From a candidate division WWE3 bacterium (GTDB taxonomy: Bacteria; Patescibacteriota; WWE3; JAPLWK01): a DNA stretch of 36,801 nucleotides. This document shows, in pieces, positions 22,177-29,308 of the stretch (its first letter is position 1; the number at the start of each line of letters is the position of its first letter). Location of the stretch: NCBI GenBank assembly GCA_026396615.1, contig JAPLWK010000003.1, forward strand, positions 1-36,801. The letters are read 5' to 3'. Under the pieces are notes generated by a model. That model saw nothing but the letters and a program-made list of their open reading frames with translations, was not told the DNA's origin and ran no database searches. A program made the translations under genes and the position numbers.

Positions 22177-22736
22177 TGATTGATATAAATTTATTACCAC
22201 CGGAAATAAGGGTTTTAGAAAAGAAGGCCCGCTTTTCTAAAATTATCCTCTTTATTGGCGGGGTGGCTTTGCTAGCGTCCGTTATATTTATAATAGGTGT
22301 TACTGTTAATTATATTATAGTAAAAAATAACTTATCCCAAAATCAACTTAAACTAACCACAACCACTCAAGAAATCGCCACTTACAAAGCTTTAGAAGCA
22401 TCCGCCATAGATGTCACTGCCAAGTACAAAGAGTTGCAAGCGGCCTTTAAAGTTCGGGAATTATACTCACAGTTTTTTGCGGCCTTAAACGGCATGGTGC
22501 CACAGGATGTAAAAGTTTCGGAAATTAATTTTTTAGCGACTAATAAAGTTAGTTTAAGCGGCGAATCACAAGGCTATTTGTCGCTAGCCGGCTTTGTAAA
22601 AACTTTAGAAGATCCTAAAACCAGTAAAATTTTTGTAAACCCGGTGCTTAATAGTGTAGTTTTAAACAGCCAAACCGGTAAAGTTCAATTTGTAATGGAA
22701 TTAGGGCTAAAAGAAGGGAGTTTGTTGGCCAAATGA
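22176..22736 (+). CDS. pilN: PilN, T4P alignment subcomplex membrane protein
   Basis: 186 residues. The N-terminal peptide MIDINLLPPEIR is the conserved PilM-binding INLLP motif. It is followed by one transmembrane helix (about 22-47) and a coiled-coil plus ferredoxin-like periplasmic-type domain (LSGESQGYLSLAGFVKTLEDPKTSKIF). It overlaps pilM by 1 bp and pilO by 4 bp (ATGA). PilN forms heterodimers with PilO and connects PilM to the pilus base. Confidence 0.93.
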   Translation: MIDINLLPPEIRVLEKKARFSKIILFIGGVALLASVIFIIGVTVNYIIVKNNLSQNQLKLTTTTQEIATYKALEASAIDVTAKYKELQAAFKVRELYSQFFAALNGMVPQDVKVSEINFLATNKVSLSGESQGYLSLAGFVKTLEDPKTSKIFVNPVLNSVVLNSQTGKVQFVMELGLKEGSLLAK

Positions 22737-23452
22737 TTAGTTCAAAGCGTTTTCAACAAGATTTTAAATTATACCTGCCTGGAATAATCCTGGCGGCGAT
22801 ATCATTAATTTTGATTGCTATCAGTTCTATCTTATTAACTAAAAGTATTAATAATTCGGAATTAGTTAAATCAACAAATACAGGGTTAAGTACTTTAAGT
22901 AGCCGTCTCACAACTTTAAAAGTTTATGCTAGTAATCAAAACGAACTGCGGGCCGATAATTTGTTGTTTGATTCCGTTTTAACCTCTGATCCTTCAGTGC
23001 CTGTAGTCGTTACCCAGGTTCAGCAGTTGGCAATTGATAGTAGCGTTTCTTTATCGGCTTTGCAGTTCTCGCCGGGCGCTCCGACCGGTTCCGGTGCCGC
23101 CTCGTCCAACAACGTAATTGGGATGCAGTTATCGGTGAGTGGTAGTTATAATAATGTGTCGGCTTTTTTGCGAAATGTGGAAAATTGCGGCCGCTTAATT
23201 AATGTAAAATCTTTACGACTTTCAACTTCAAACGTCGGGTTGACCGCCGGTCAAACCGATATTACTCAGGCGGTAACGGCAACATTAACTCTTGAAAGTC
23301 CGTATTATGTAAAAAGCAGTAAAGCCGAAACGGCCACGGTGGACCTTAAAAATCCGGAGTTCATAAAGATGGTGACGTTACTGAGGACTTTTAAAATTTA
23401 TGCGCCGCGAGTGGATAATAGTGGGATTGGAAAATCAAACCCGTTTCAGTAA
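22733..23452 (+). CDS. pilO: PilO-like T4P assembly protein
   Basis: 239 residues. A short cytoplasmic tail, one transmembrane helix (about 14-37), a coiled region (NSELVKSTNTGLSTLSSRLTTLKVY) and a ferredoxin-like domain with GMQLSVSGSYNNVSAFLRNVE, characteristic of PilO. It overlaps pilN by 4 bp. No pilP or pilQ follows, as expected if there is no outer membrane. Its 3' end overlaps trmD on the other strand by 18 bp. Confidence 0.9.
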   Translation: MISSKRFQQDFKLYLPGIILAAISLILIAISSILLTKSINNSELVKSTNTGLSTLSSRLTTLKVYASNQNELRADNLLFDSVLTSDPSVPVVVTQVQQLAIDSSVSLSALQFSPGAPTGSGAASSNNVIGMQLSVSGSYNNVSAFLRNVENCGRLINVKSLRLSTSNVGLTAGQTDITQAVTATLTLESPYYVKSSKAETATVDLKNPEFIKMVTLLRTFKIYAPRVDNSGIGKSNPFQ

Positions 23453-24067
23453 CCGCCATTTCTTAATAGCACTGTGGTTGCCAGACAATAAAATTTCAGG
23501 AACCTTTTGACCGTTGTAGTCTTCCGGCCTCGTATACTGAGGATATTCTAAATTATCGCCATCAGAAAATGATTCTTGCATTGTCGCTTCAGGTTTAGTC
23601 AAAACCTTGGGAATAAGCCTAACGACGGAGTCAACAATAGTCATAGCGGGAATTTCGCCACCGGTTAAAATATATTTACCAATCGAAATTTGGGCATCGA
23701 CTAAACTTCTAATTCGTTCATCAAACCCTTCATAATGGCCACAGATTAATATCAAATGTTCTTTGAGGGATAGTTTTTGCGCCGTCGCTTCGTCATAAAT
23801 CTGACCTTGAGGCGTCATTAAAACAACGTACGATTCCGGCCGGCGTAATTCTTGCAAAGCCTTGGCGATCGGCTCCACTCGCAGAACCATACCGACTCCG
23901 CCACCATAAGGTGAACCGTCAACGGTGCCTCGTTTATCAATGGCCCAGTCGCGCAGTTGCCGAAAATTTATAGTGATTAAATCCTGGTCGCGAGCTCGTT
24001 TAATGATAGAGGTATCAAAAGGTCCGGCGAACATTTCTGGAAAAAGCGTTATAACGTCAATAATCAT
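23435..24067 (-). CDS. trmD: tRNA (guanine37-N1)-methyltransferase TrmD
   Basis: 210 residues, at the short end of the family (usually about 230-250, so the C-terminal domain is reduced). N-terminus MIIDVITLFPEMF, the SPYGGGVGMV block, the AdoMet-binding trefoil knot (LICGHYEGFDERI, then ISIGKYILTGGE), and EYPQYTRP in the C-terminal substrate domain. It methylates G37 next to the anticodon to prevent frameshifting. The start overlaps khpA by 4 bp. The usual neighbour rimM is absent between khpA and trmD. Confidence 0.96.
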   Translation of the reverse strand: MIIDVITLFPEMFAGPFDTSIIKRARDQDLITINFRQLRDWAIDKRGTVDGSPYGGGVGMVLRVEPIAKALQELRRPESYVVLMTPQGQIYDEATAQKLSLKEHLILICGHYEGFDERIRSLVDAQISIGKYILTGGEIPAMTIVDSVVRLIPKVLTKPEATMQESFSDGDNLEYPQYTRPEDYNGQKVPEILLSGNHSAIKKWRLLKRV

Positions 24068-24336
24068 TCTGTTGAAGTTTCGGTCGTTGGTTCTGAGGCG
24101 ACTAATTCGTTGGCGAGTCTAATATCGACCCTTTTTCCTTCTTTTATGGCAATGACTTTAATAATATTGCGCAGGCTTTTAATAGTGCGGCCACCCTTGC
24201 CAATCACCAGGCCGGCTTCCGAGGGCTCAACTTTTAAATTTAATACCAATTGCTCCGGTGTGGCATCTTCGGTAATAGATACCGCTTCGGTGTTTTTAAC
24301 TATTTTCTTGACTAAGAATTCAAGTAGTTCTTTCAT
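24064..24336 (-). CDS. khpA: KhpA-like KH-domain RNA-binding protein
   Basis: 90 residues. The KH GxxG loop is VIGKGGRTIKSLRNIIKVIA, followed by the family's KRVDIRLAN. N-terminus MKELLEFLVKKIVKNTEAVSI is typical of YlqC/KhpA proteins, which pair with KhpB to bind many transcripts and affect cell size. It lies between rpsP and trmD, as in many bacteria, overlapping both by 4 bp. Confidence 0.93.
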   Translation of the reverse strand: MKELLEFLVKKIVKNTEAVSITEDATPEQLVLNLKVEPSEAGLVIGKGGRTIKSLRNIIKVIAIKEGKRVDIRLANELVASEPTTETSTE

Positions 24337-24608
24337 GATTTTTTCTTGCTCTTTGGCGCGTATTTAACAAACGCCGTATCACCGGCCATAAGTTTACTCA
24401 CAGCGGTCGACATTACAGCTCCCACACCCTTCCAGTAAGCAATCCGATCATTATTTAATTCCAATTTAGCTGGATTATGGGAAGGATCAAAATGACCCAG
24501 AGTTTCCAAAACCTCGCCATTGCGCTTAGTTCGGGTTTTAGTAGCCACCACGCGGTAGCTAGGGGCGTTCTTCTTTCCAAATTTTGCCAATCGAATACTT
24601 ACAGACAT
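24333..24608 (-). CDS. rpsP: 30S ribosomal protein bS16
   Basis: 91 residues. MSVSIRLAKFGKKNAPSYRVV is the bS16 start, then GEVLETLGHFDPSHNP and NDRIAYWKGVGAVMSTAV, followed by a basic tail (KYAPKSKKKS). It binds 16S rRNA early in 30S assembly. It overlaps khpA by 4 bp and follows rnc by 15 bp. Confidence 0.97.
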   Translation of the reverse strand: MSVSIRLAKFGKKNAPSYRVVATKTRTKRNGEVLETLGHFDPSHNPAKLELNNDRIAYWKGVGAVMSTAVSKLMAGDTAFVKYAPKSKKKS

Positions 24609-24623
24609 AAGAGTGTGGCCATT

Positions 24624-25319
24624 CTAGCTGATGTTATCAAGGTTGGCAAGGGCATTTTCAGCGGCCGCTTGTTCAGCCCGTTGTTTGCTACTACCCTCCC
24701 CCTCACCGGCCTTAGTATTTCCTAAAAAGACGCCAACCGCGAACTTCTTGTCATGATCAGGGCCGCTTTCATCTAAAACTTTGTATTGCGGAGTAAGGCC
24801 CTTCTTTTCTTGAGCCTCTTCTTGGAAGCGACTTTTAAAGTCACGGTAAGATTCGTTTTTAACGATCTCGTCCAGTTTATAAAACAGGTTCTTTAGAAGA
24901 TACCGACGGCAAAAATCGATATCAAAACTATCCATGTAGATCGCTCCTAAAACGGCTTCAAAAGTGTTGGCCAGTAGATACTCTTTAGTCCGGCCGCCGG
25001 AGGCTTCTTCGCCGTGGCTTAGCAGTAAAAAGTTGCCATACCCCAGCTTGGCGGATTCCGCGGCAAGCGACACCGTACAGACCGCCGCGGCGCGGTAACT
25101 GGTAAGCATCCCTTCCGGCTCCCGGGGATAATTATTAAATAAAAATTCAGAAGTTAAAAACTGCAAAATAGAGTCGCCTAAAAATTCGAGCCGCTCATTG
25201 CTGGGATTTTGGTAATTACTGTGTTCGTTAAGGTACGAGCGATGAGTAAAGGCTGTCGCTACTAATTCTTTATTTTTAAATTCCAAACCAATAATTGTTT
25301 CGGCTTTTGAAAAATCCAT
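24624..25319 (-). CDS. rnc: ribonuclease III
   Basis: 231 residues. The catalytic signature NERLEFLGDSILQF (residues 41-54) has the metal-binding Glu and Asp, and the second acidic site is at NTFEAVLGAIYMD. The double-stranded RNA-binding domain is at about 160-228 (DFKSRFQEEAQEKKG, then GEGEGSSKQRAEQAAAENAL). It processes rRNA precursors and other duplex RNAs as a homodimer. It starts 2 bp after acpP ends. The rnc-rpsP-trmD order is typical. Confidence 0.97.
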   Translation of the reverse strand: MDFSKAETIIGLEFKNKELVATAFTHRSYLNEHSNYQNPSNERLEFLGDSILQFLTSEFLFNNYPREPEGMLTSYRAAAVCTVSLAAESAKLGYGNFLLLSHGEEASGGRTKEYLLANTFEAVLGAIYMDSFDIDFCRRYLLKNLFYKLDEIVKNESYRDFKSRFQEEAQEKKGLTPQYKVLDESGPDHDKKFAVGVFLGNTKAGEGEGSSKQRAEQAAAENALANLDNIS

Positions 25320-25321
25320 AA

Positions 25322-25561
25322 TTATTCTTCGACTTTTTCTGATACTAATCTGGTCAAATCGCCAACAGTTTTAATTCTTAAGCCATCCTCCTTAGAAAAA
25401 GTGATGTTAAAATCATCTTCAAGTTTATCTAAAATTTCTACAATTTCTAAACTGTGAATGTTTAAGTCAGCCTCAAAGTCCGCTGAAGCTGTTAATTGGG
25501 CCTCTTCGACGCCGGTTTTTTCGATCACGACTAATTTTATTTTATCTACGATGTTTGTCAT
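25322..25561 (-). CDS. acpP: acyl carrier protein
   Basis: 79 residues. Four-helix ACP pattern with the phosphopantetheine Ser37 in [18 protein letters not shown]. The usual Asp of the D-S-L motif is replaced by His (HSL), while the Ser, Leu and acidic helix II are kept. There is no fatty acid synthesis gene in the window. In CPR genomes ACP is often kept without a full pathway, so the acyl donor is unclear. It overlaps nusB by 4 bp and lies next to rnc, a common order. Confidence 0.9.
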   Translation of the reverse strand: MTNIVDKIKLVVIEKTGVEEAQLTASADFEADLNIHSLEIVEILDKLEDDFNITFSKEDGLRIKTVGDLTRLVSEKVEE

Positions 25562-25959
25562 TTTGATACGAGTGTTCCCAAAACTCCATTTACAAATTTA
25601 CCGCTAGTTTCGCCGCCGAACTCTTTGGCCAAATCAATTGCTTCGTTAATGGCGACTTTGGGAGGCACGGTGTCGTCAAAATATAGCTCAAAAACAGAAA
25701 TTCGCAAAGCGGCTAAATCTACTTTGGCAATTTTGCTGGTAGGCCATTCCGGGGCGGCGGTGGTAATTAATTTATCTATTTCCGCTAAATTATCGATTAC
25801 CCCTTTAACTATTTTTATCGCCAGTTCATGGTCAAACTCGGTAGCTTCCACCGACTCCGCGATTTCTTTAATTGTTGTTTCCGGCTCGTGAGAAATAAAA
25901 GACCACGAAAAAAGAGAGGCGAGGGCAATTTGTCTTCCAGTGTGCCGTAAATCAGCCAT
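25558..25959 (-). CDS. nusB: transcription antitermination protein NusB
   Basis: 133 residues. An N-terminal Arg-rich helix ([15 protein letters not shown]) that contacts boxA RNA, and the C-terminal signature [31 protein letters not shown]. It acts with NusA, NusE (S10) and NusG on rRNA operons. It is 12 bp downstream of rpmF and overlaps acpP by 4 bp. Confidence 0.95.
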   Translation of the reverse strand: MADLRHTGRQIALASLFSWSFISHEPETTIKEIAESVEATEFDHELAIKIVKGVIDNLAEIDKLITTAAPEWPTSKIAKVDLAALRISVFELYFDDTVPPKVAINEAIDLAKEFGGETSGKFVNGVLGTLVSK

Positions 25960-25971
25960 TATGTAATTTCA

Positions 25972-26121
25972 TTATTTGCCGCAAGCGCTACAGATGTAGT
26001 GCGGTCTTTTATCTTGACCACAATTAGCACACTTTACCGTGCCGGCGGCCGTTAATTTTAAATTTATTTTTCGGCGGGCGGCGCGGCCTCTCGAAAATCG
26101 TCTTTTAGGTAATGGTGTCAT
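25972..26121 (-). CDS. rpmF: 50S ribosomal protein bL32
   Basis: A short 49-residue gene read directly from the sequence: MTPLPKRRFSRGRAARRK, then a zinc ribbon with Cys31, Cys34, Cys44 and Cys47 (CANCGQDKRPHYICSACGK). The Pro-Lys-Arg start, the basic N-terminus and the CxxC-CxxC ribbon are those of bL32. ATG 26121 lies inside the last 17 bp of the recG-rsmD gene, so translation is probably coupled. Its order next to rsmD is common in bacteria. Confidence 0.93.
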   Translation of the reverse strand: MTPLPKRRFSRGRAARRKINLKLTAAGTVKCANCGQDKRPHYICSACGK

Positions 26122-28666
26122 ATTTTTTTAGAACTATAACCTTGGTAATACCGTAACATCTTTCAAATTCAACGGCAAGGTCGTCATATTTTTCCGAGAT
26201 TACTCGGTCACGACCGCATAAATATACCACAAAACCGTTATCTTGCAACAGCGGGCTTAAAAGCTTAATTAGATGGGTAGTTGGCGTTACGTATGGCGGG
26301 TCTAAGAAAATCAAATCAAATTTTTGATCGGCATCGTGTTTTACAAAATGGGGGACGTCATCCCTAGTTACTGTCGCTGCCTCCAGCAAATTTAGACGGT
26401 TTAACGTCATGCTAATAGCATCAACGGCCTTTTCATCCTGATCTATAAAGTAACAGGACCGTGCCCCGCGACTAAGGGCTTCCAGGCCCAAGGCGCCTGT
26501 TCCCGCGAAGAGGTCAAGTACAGCAGCATCGTTAACCTTATCGTCAATTATGGAGAAAATGGCGTTGCGAACCACTTCTTTGGTGGGCTCTAGGGTTACT
26601 GTTGTGGGCACTGTGATTAGTTGACCCTTGTAGTTTCCAGAAATCGTTTTCAACTCTGTTATCAATTTTGACGTCGCTGTATATTTATTAAGATCAGCCA
26701 AAATCCGTTGTGCCCAATCACGCGCATTAATTAGCAGCTCTACATCACTGGGATCAGCCAGTTTAAAGCCTAAATCGCCACTTTGCAAGGTGCCGTAGAG
26801 TTCGCCGCCGCCCCGCATTGCCAAATCGATTTTAGCAAGCTCAAGTCCGTTGTGATGGATCTCTAATGCTTTAAGGCGACGAGTGTCAGAATCGCCATCG
26901 CTGGTAAAGAGCAAACAATAAGCCTGTTGACCGCCTCTACCGACCCTGCCACGCAGCTGATGCAGGCTGGCTAGCCCAAAACGCTCGGCGCCTTCAATCA
27001 CTATTATAGAGGCTTCCGGGATGTCGACGCCAACTTCCACGACCGGTGTACTCACTAAAACGTCAACGCGATGCTCTCTGAAGTCCGCAATGACCTTGTC
27101 CTTATCGGTTGACGACATGCGGCCGTGCAGCAGACCAACTTTAAGAGGTTTAAGGGATTTTTTAAGCAGCTCGAATTCTTTAGTGGCGGCTTTGACGGTC
27201 TTTAGCGACTCTGCCAACGACTCGTCTATAAATGGAAAAATAATGAAAGTCGGCTGATTTTCTTTTTTAAGCCAGGCATAGGCGCCGTCCCGTTTACTTT
27301 TAGGGACGACCCAAGTCGTCACTGGCTTCCGACCAACTGGCATTTCGGTGATTGCCGACAGGTCCAAATCTCCCATCACAGTCAGCTGTAAAGATCGGGG
27401 AATCGGAGTGGCGGTCATTGTTAATAAATGTGGCACTCCCCCATTTTCGGCTTTTGAGCGATTTAAAAGTTCTGTTCTTTGTTCGACACCAAAACGATGT
27501 TGCTCATCGATAATGGCTAGAGCAATATTGTCAAAATTCTGACGATAAAGAAGCGCGTGGGTACCAATAATAATTGTCGGTTTATTATTGTTTGTACTCG
27601 ATTCGGATTTTCTTGACCCGGTCATAATTTTAATTTCGATGCTCAAGGGGTCAAAAAGCTTTTTAAATGTTTCGTAGTGTTGATTGGCTAAAATCTCGGT
27701 CGGAGCCATGTAGAGCACCGATGCGCCATTTAAGACCGTCAAATAGGCGCTAATTGCAGCCACGATAGTTTTACCACTGCCAACGTCGCCCTCTAGCAAC
27801 CGGTTCATCGGTTCATTTTTCACTAGGTCAGAGTTAATCTCGTCAACGGCTTGTTGTTGTGACTTGGTTAGTTTAAATGGCAACGCGTCAACAAATCTAT
27901 TGATTTTCGCTTTATCACTCGCGTCATATTTAAGTTGACGAGCTAGTTTATTAACTTTCCAAGTTTCACGTCGAATCAAGCCTTCTAAAGCCACTAAAAA
28001 GACTTCGTCAAAAGCCAGTCGTTTTTTAGCTGCTTCTTGCGATGTCAAATTATCTGGGAAGTGAATTTGTTTTAGGGCGACGTCAATTGCTATTAATTCT
28101 TCGGTTTGACGGAGTTCAAGCGGCAGAAATTCGGTCACAAATTCGCTTAGTAGCAGGTCAAACGTAGCGTGGATGCGAGAACGGAGCCATTTTGAGCTGA
28201 CGCCTTGGGTTTCAGGGTAAATGGGAACAAGGCGGCCGGTGTGAATTGGGATTCCGTCAGACTTTAAAATCTCAAAGTCCGGTCCAATAAAGGCCGGTTT
28301 GCCACTAAAAGCCTCTAATTTTCCGGAAAAACTAATTCTATCGCCGGCCTTAAAACTGCGGGCCAAATATGGTTGGTTAAACCAGTACAGCTTGATCTTA
28401 CCCGTCTCATCTGAAACGACGCCTTCCGCGAAATTCTTGCCGTTTCTAGTGAAAATGTTCTTGATACTGATTACATCGCCAATTACCGTCACCGGTTCGC
28501 TGGCGATGAGGTTGCTAATTTTACGAATAATTGAAAAGTCCTCGTAACGAAAGGGGAAATGATATAAAAGGTCGTGAACGGTGTGGATTTCTAAAACTGA
28601 CAGTAGGGCTTTATTACGCGGTCCTATCAGAGGTACCTTGTCGATACTATCGTTTAAAGTCAGCAC
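26105..28666 (-). CDS. RecG helicase fused to RsmD 16S rRNA methyltransferase
   Basis: 853 residues, one open frame. Residues 1-about 670 are RecG: wedge domain with OB fold (about 50-135), Walker A GDVGSGKT (293-300), DEQH (387-390), MTATPIPRSLQLTVMGDLD, VSTPVVEVGVDIPEA, and GRVGRGGQQAYCL. Residues 672-853 are RsmD: ISGNYKGQ (normally the protein's own start), PTKEVVRNAIFSII, motif I DLFAGTGALGLEALSRGA (from Asp718) and motif IV DPPY (789-792), all key residues present. RecG remodels stalled forks. RsmD makes m2G966 in 16S rRNA. The genes are often adjacent in bacteria, so loss of the recG stop would give this fusion. It may be cleaved, or work as two independent domains. Confidence 0.93.
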   Translation of the reverse strand: MLTLNDSIDKVPLIGPRNKALLSVLEIHTVHDLLYHFPFRYEDFSIIRKISNLIASEPVTVIGDVISIKNIFTRNGKNFAEGVVSDETGKIKLYWFNQPYLARSFKAGDRISFSGKLEAFSGKPAFIGPDFEILKSDGIPIHTGRLVPIYPETQGVSSKWLRSRIHATFDLLLSEFVTEFLPLELRQTEELIAIDVALKQIHFPDNLTSQEAAKKRLAFDEVFLVALEGLIRRETWKVNKLARQLKYDASDKAKINRFVDALPFKLTKSQQQAVDEINSDLVKNEPMNRLLEGDVGSGKTIVAAISAYLTVLNGASVLYMAPTEILANQHYETFKKLFDPLSIEIKIMTGSRKSESSTNNNKPTIIIGTHALLYRQNFDNIALAIIDEQHRFGVEQRTELLNRSKAENGGVPHLLTMTATPIPRSLQLTVMGDLDLSAITEMPVGRKPVTTWVVPKSKRDGAYAWLKKENQPTFIIFPFIDESLAESLKTVKAATKEFELLKKSLKPLKVGLLHGRMSSTDKDKVIADFREHRVDVLVSTPVVEVGVDIPEASIIVIEGAERFGLASLHQLRGRVGRGGQQAYCLLFTSDGDSDTRRLKALEIHHNGLELAKIDLAMRGGGELYGTLQSGDLGFKLADPSDVELLINARDWAQRILADLNKYTATSKLITELKTISGNYKGQLITVPTTVTLEPTKEVVRNAIFSIIDDKVNDAAVLDLFAGTGALGLEALSRGARSCYFIDQDEKAVDAISMTLNRLNLLEAATVTRDDVPHFVKHDADQKFDLIFLDPPYVTPTTHLIKLLSPLLQDNGFVVYLCGRDRVISEKYDDLAVEFERCYGITKVIVLKKYDTIT

Positions 28667-28688
28667 CCCTAAATTTTACACTAATCGG

Positions 28689-28702
28689 GTACCGTCCGGT
28701 AC
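28689..28702. promoter_or_regulatory. short palindrome in the divergent recG / 28781 region
   Basis: GTACCG-TC-CGGTAC, a perfect 6-bp inverted repeat between the recG start and the forward promoter at 28715. Possible operator. No regulator can be assigned. Confidence 0.4.
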
Positions 28703-28714
28703 ATGACTAAACTA

Positions 28715-28743
28715 TTGCTAAATATTTCATTCACCTTTATAAA
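28715..28743 (+). promoter_or_regulatory. promoter of the small gene at 28781
   Basis: TTGCTA (28715-28720), 17-bp spacer, TATAAA (28738-28743). The expected start is near 28750, about 30 nt before the ATG, with the strong ribosome site AAAGGAGGAG between. Confidence 0.65.
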
Positions 28744-28780
28744 TTACTTAATTTAGTTTTCTAATAAAAAAGGAGGAGAA

Positions 28781-29011
28781 ATGATTATAAATACAAAGTG
28801 TTTAGAGGTGCAAACAGGATATCCTCATGTTCTAGTTGCAGAGGATCCGCCGACTTTAAAGCTGCGTTATCCACGTCAGGAGGAGGTTACTTTAAAGGCT
28901 CGTTGTCCTACTACTTTAACCATTGCCGATTGGTTTGCAACGCCCAATAAACGGACTGAACGGGAGGTATCATTCACTTTCAGAGTTGGAAATCAGAACC
29001 AATTACGGTGA
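28781..29011 (+). CDS. small protein of unknown function, possibly frameshifted
   Basis: 76 residues, MIINTKCLEVQTGYPHVLVA and onward, with no hydrophobic segment and alternating beta-like stretches (VTLKARCPTTLTI, EVSFTFRVG). Its ribosome site is one of the best in the window (AAAGGAGGAG, 5 bp before ATG), with promoter and terminator of its own, so it is surely expressed. I do not recognise a family. After about residue 65 the other forward frame (from 28960) stays open through 29073 and encodes SEPITVIFRTRSGLDVSVVLEIIRVC, which looks more like the natural end of a beta-rich protein. A -1 frameshift near 28975, real or a sequencing error, is possible. Confidence 0.6.
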   Translation: MIINTKCLEVQTGYPHVLVAEDPPTLKLRYPRQEEVTLKARCPTTLTIADWFATPNKRTEREVSFTFRVGNQNQLR

Positions 29012-29093
29012 TCTTTAGGACTCGTAGCGGTCTTGATGTCTCAGTTGTTTTAGAAATAATTCGTGTTTGCTGAAACCATGAACAAGTTCAAGT

Positions 29094-29129
29094 AACGCCC
29101 CAGTGTTTTAATAATATTGGGGCGTTTTT
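29094..29129 (+). terminator. rho-independent terminator
   Basis: AACGCCCCA (29094-29102) pairs with TGGGGCGTT (29118-29126), ending in T5. It closes the transcription unit of the small gene at 28781. Its T-run overlaps the stop of the opposing tiny membrane protein gene. Confidence 0.92.
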
Positions 29130-29229
29130 ATCGAATAAACGCGGGAAGAATTGAGCCCAAGACTAAAGCCACCGTGGCGGCGGCAACGATTATTTTTAGT
29201 AATTTTTGGTGTCTTCTTAGTGCTCCCAT
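29128..29229 (-). CDS. tiny single-span membrane protein
   Basis: 33 residues: MGALRRHQK, then hydrophobic LLKIIVAAATVALVLGSILP, ending AFIR. A basic N-terminus followed by one helix and a short tail is a pattern often seen for small membrane proteins in CPR and Firmicutes. No ribosome site better than GAG is seen. The gene lies between the terminator of the 28781 gene and a hairpin repeat. Support is structural only, so it could be a chance frame. Confidence 0.5.
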   Translation of the reverse strand: MGALRRHQKLLKIIVAAATVALVLGSILPAFIR

Positions 29230-29238
29230 AATCTCATT

Positions 29239-29299
29239 TGTCATTCCGGGCTTGACCCGGAATCCAGTAACTGGATTCTGAATCAAGTTCAGAATGACG
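29239..29299. repeat. MITE/BIME-like hairpin pair (61 bp)
   Basis: A type 1 hairpin (TTCCGGGCTTGACCCGGAA at 29243-29261, then TCCAGTAAC) directly abuts an inverted, decayed type 1 arm (TGGATTCTGAATCAAGTTC and AGAATGACG). It is the shortest copy, with almost no interior. It fills the gap between the tiny membrane gene and the end of tyrS. Confidence 0.75.
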
Positions 29300-29308
29300 T
29301 GTTGGCTG

